From NCBI GenBank assembly GCA_024278725.1, contig JAJRSQ010000203.1, forward strand, positions 1 to 6,180: DNA of 6,180 nucleotides, given 5' to 3'. Position numbers and translations under genes: made by a program. Position 1 is the stretch's first letter. Every line of letters begins with the position of its first letter. This stretch comes from Chloroflexota bacterium (GTDB lineage Bacteria > Chloroflexota > Anaerolineae > 4572-78). The notes beneath the pieces were generated by a model that saw only the letters and a program-made list of their open reading frames with translations, did not search any database and had not been told where the DNA came from. Shown here one piece after another: positions 4,864 through 6,180 of the stretch.

Positions 4864-6180
4864 TTATTTATCCACAACCAAGGTGGTGGGCGCGGCGATA
4901 CCGCTCACCAGCGCTTCGGTCGTCGGATTCACTTTGTCAAACACAAGATTGGGGAAGAACCCCAGCACGAAGAAAAATACGGTCAACACCAACGCCGCGA
5001 CAATTTCCCGTCCGTTCATGTCGGTGAGGTCACTGTTTTGTTCATTGAAAGGACCAAACATCACCCGGCGCACGGCGGTGAGCAAATACCATGCCGCCAA
5101 AATAATGCCGAAGGTGGCAAATGCGGCAAACATCCGGTTTTGAGCGAATGTGCCCAACAGGATGGTGAACTCGCCCACAAAGCCGTTCAACCCCGGCAAC
5201 CCCACACTGGAGAAGACGGCAATCAGGAAAAACGCGCCGAAGACCGGCACTTTGACAAAAATGCCGCCATAATCTTTCATCATCCGGGTGTGGCGACGCT
5301 CGTACAGCACCCCAATCAGCATGAACAACGCGCCGGTGCTCAAACCGTGGTTCACCATTTGCAACACTGCACCACTGGTTCCCTGCAATCCTCCGCTAAA
5401 AATACCGAGCATGATGAAGCCCATATGCGCCACAGAGGAATACGCCACCAAGCTTTTCACATCTTCCTGTACCAGTGCGACCAGTGCGGCATATAAAATG
5501 CCCACAATTGCCAATACCGAGAGCAACGGTCCCCAGAATGTCATCCCGGCGGGGAAAAGGGGATTGGCAAAGCGAAGATAGCCATACGTCCCCATTTTGA
5601 GCAAAACCCCCGCCAGCAAGATTGACCCGGCGGTGGGCGCTTGCACGTGCGCGGCGGGCAACCATGTGTGCAACGGGAAGAGCGGCACTTTGATGGCAAA
5701 TGCCAGTGCAAAGGCGAAGAAGAGCCAGATTTGCATATTTTCGGGCAGACCGGGCGAGGCGAGGATGGTCGGCAAATCGCTGGTTCCGGCGTTGAGATAG
5801 ACCACAATGCTGGCAACCAGCATCAACGTGCTGCCGATGAAGGTGTACAGCATGAACTTCACGGCGGCATATATCTTTTTATCGCCCCCCCAAATACCGA
5901 TGAGCAACGCCATGGGGATGAGACTGGCTTCCCAAAATGCGTAAAAGAGGAATAAATCGAGCGAGACAAAAACGCCAATCATCGCCGTTTCCATCAGCAG
6001 CATCATCACCATATAGGCTTTTATCTGCTTTTTAATTGCCGTCCATGAGCTGAGTACGGCAATCACCGACAGAAGGGTGGTCAACAGAACGATGAAAAGG
6101 CTGATGCCATCAATGCCGATGTGGTATTTGATGCCCAGCGCCGGAATCCAGTCCAGCGTTTCTTCAAACTGGAAGCCCGC
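4864..6180 (-). CDS. nuoM: NADH-quinone oxidoreductase subunit M, N-terminus beyond window
   Basis: The frame is open from the right edge to the TAA at 4866-4864, giving 438 visible residues; about 60-70 N-terminal residues of a typical 500-residue NuoM lie outside. The visible part begins AGFQFEETLDW and continues through IGIDGISLF, typical of NuoM before its third helix. An internal TTG at 6084 is not the start, as homology continues above it. NuoM is an antiporter-like proton pump of complex I. Proton-path residues are present (visible numbering): Glu84 in FWEASLIPM, Lys164 in FAIKVPLFPLH, Lys195 in GVLLKMGTYG and Glu337 in FVGEFTIL. The spacings Lys164-Lys195 (31) and Lys195-Glu337 (142) equal those of E. 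coli Lys234, Lys265 and Glu407 as I recall them. One oddity is LPAAHVQAPT, where most relatives have LPDAH. The gene lies directly upstream of nuoN in the same operon. Confidence 0.96.
   Translation of the reverse strand, partial: AGFQFEETLDWIPALGIKYHIGIDGISLFIVLLTTLLSVIAVLSSWTAIKKQIKAYMVMMLLMETAMIGVFVSLDLFLFYAFWEASLIPMALLIGIWGGDKKIYAAVKFMLYTFIGSTLMLVASIVVYLNAGTSDLPTILASPGLPENMQIWLFFAFALAFAIKVPLFPLHTWLPAAHVQAPTAGSILLAGVLLKMGTYGYLRFANPLFPAGMTFWGPLLSVLAIVGILYAALVALVQEDVKSLVAYSSVAHMGFIMLGIFSGGLQGTSGAVLQMVNHGLSTGALFMLIGVLYERRHTRMMKDYGGIFVKVPVFGAFFLIAVFSSVGLPGLNGFVGEFTILLGTFAQNRMFAAFATFGIILAAWYLLTAVRRVMFGPFNEQNSDLTDMNGREIVAALVLTVFFFVLGFFPNLVFDKVNPTTEALVSGIAAPTTLVVDK

Overview
This window comes from a bacterial chromosome of moderate to high GC content, and every gene I can support lies on the minus strand. 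Reading in the direction of transcription (high to low coordinates), it holds the end of a respiratory complex I operon (nuoM partial, nuoN), a strong terminator, lexA with its own promoter, a terminator, a calcineurin-like metallophosphoesterase with its own promoter, and finally a tightly spaced pair: a soluble FtsK/SpoIIIE-type ATPase and a small two-helix membrane protein that runs off the left edge. The sequence suggests Chloroflexota (Anaerolineae-like). The reasons are the style of the LexA and FtsK-like proteins and a GAAC-N4-GTTC operator of the Gram-positive type. This is an impression from memory of protein families, not a database result.

Region by region: 3376-6180 encodes the proton-pumping antiporter-like subunits NuoM and NuoN, with the key membrane lysines and glutamates present in both. 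3326-3358 is an intrinsic terminator that closes the nuo operon. 3285-3314 is the lexA promoter, with a palindromic operator between -35 and -10. 2604-3233 is lexA. 2547-2580 is its terminator. 1584-2435 is the phosphoesterase, read from a good promoter at 2483-2511 that has no operator. 1490-1583 is a compact control region: a perfect-consensus promoter (TTGACA, 17 bp, TATAAT) with one LexA-type box inside the spacer and a second at the predicted transcription start. 1-1489 is the FtsK-like gene and the membrane protein, 8 bp apart.

The main point of interest is the link between lexA and the FtsK-like pair. The 13 bases GAACACTCGTTCT are identical in the lexA promoter and in the FtsK-like promoter, so the pair is very probably a DNA-damage-inducible (SOS) operon. 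Its ATPase keeps the translocase motor motifs but lacks both the membrane-anchoring N-terminus and the DNA-orienting gamma domain of housekeeping FtsK, while the co-transcribed neighbour is a small membrane protein. The downstream operator also has the form of an intrinsic terminator (7-bp stem plus U-tract), so one palindrome may both bind LexA and block read-through from the phosphoesterase gene. No stretch longer than 300 bases lacks a gene; I see no tRNA, rRNA, CRISPR array, insertion sequence or attachment site.
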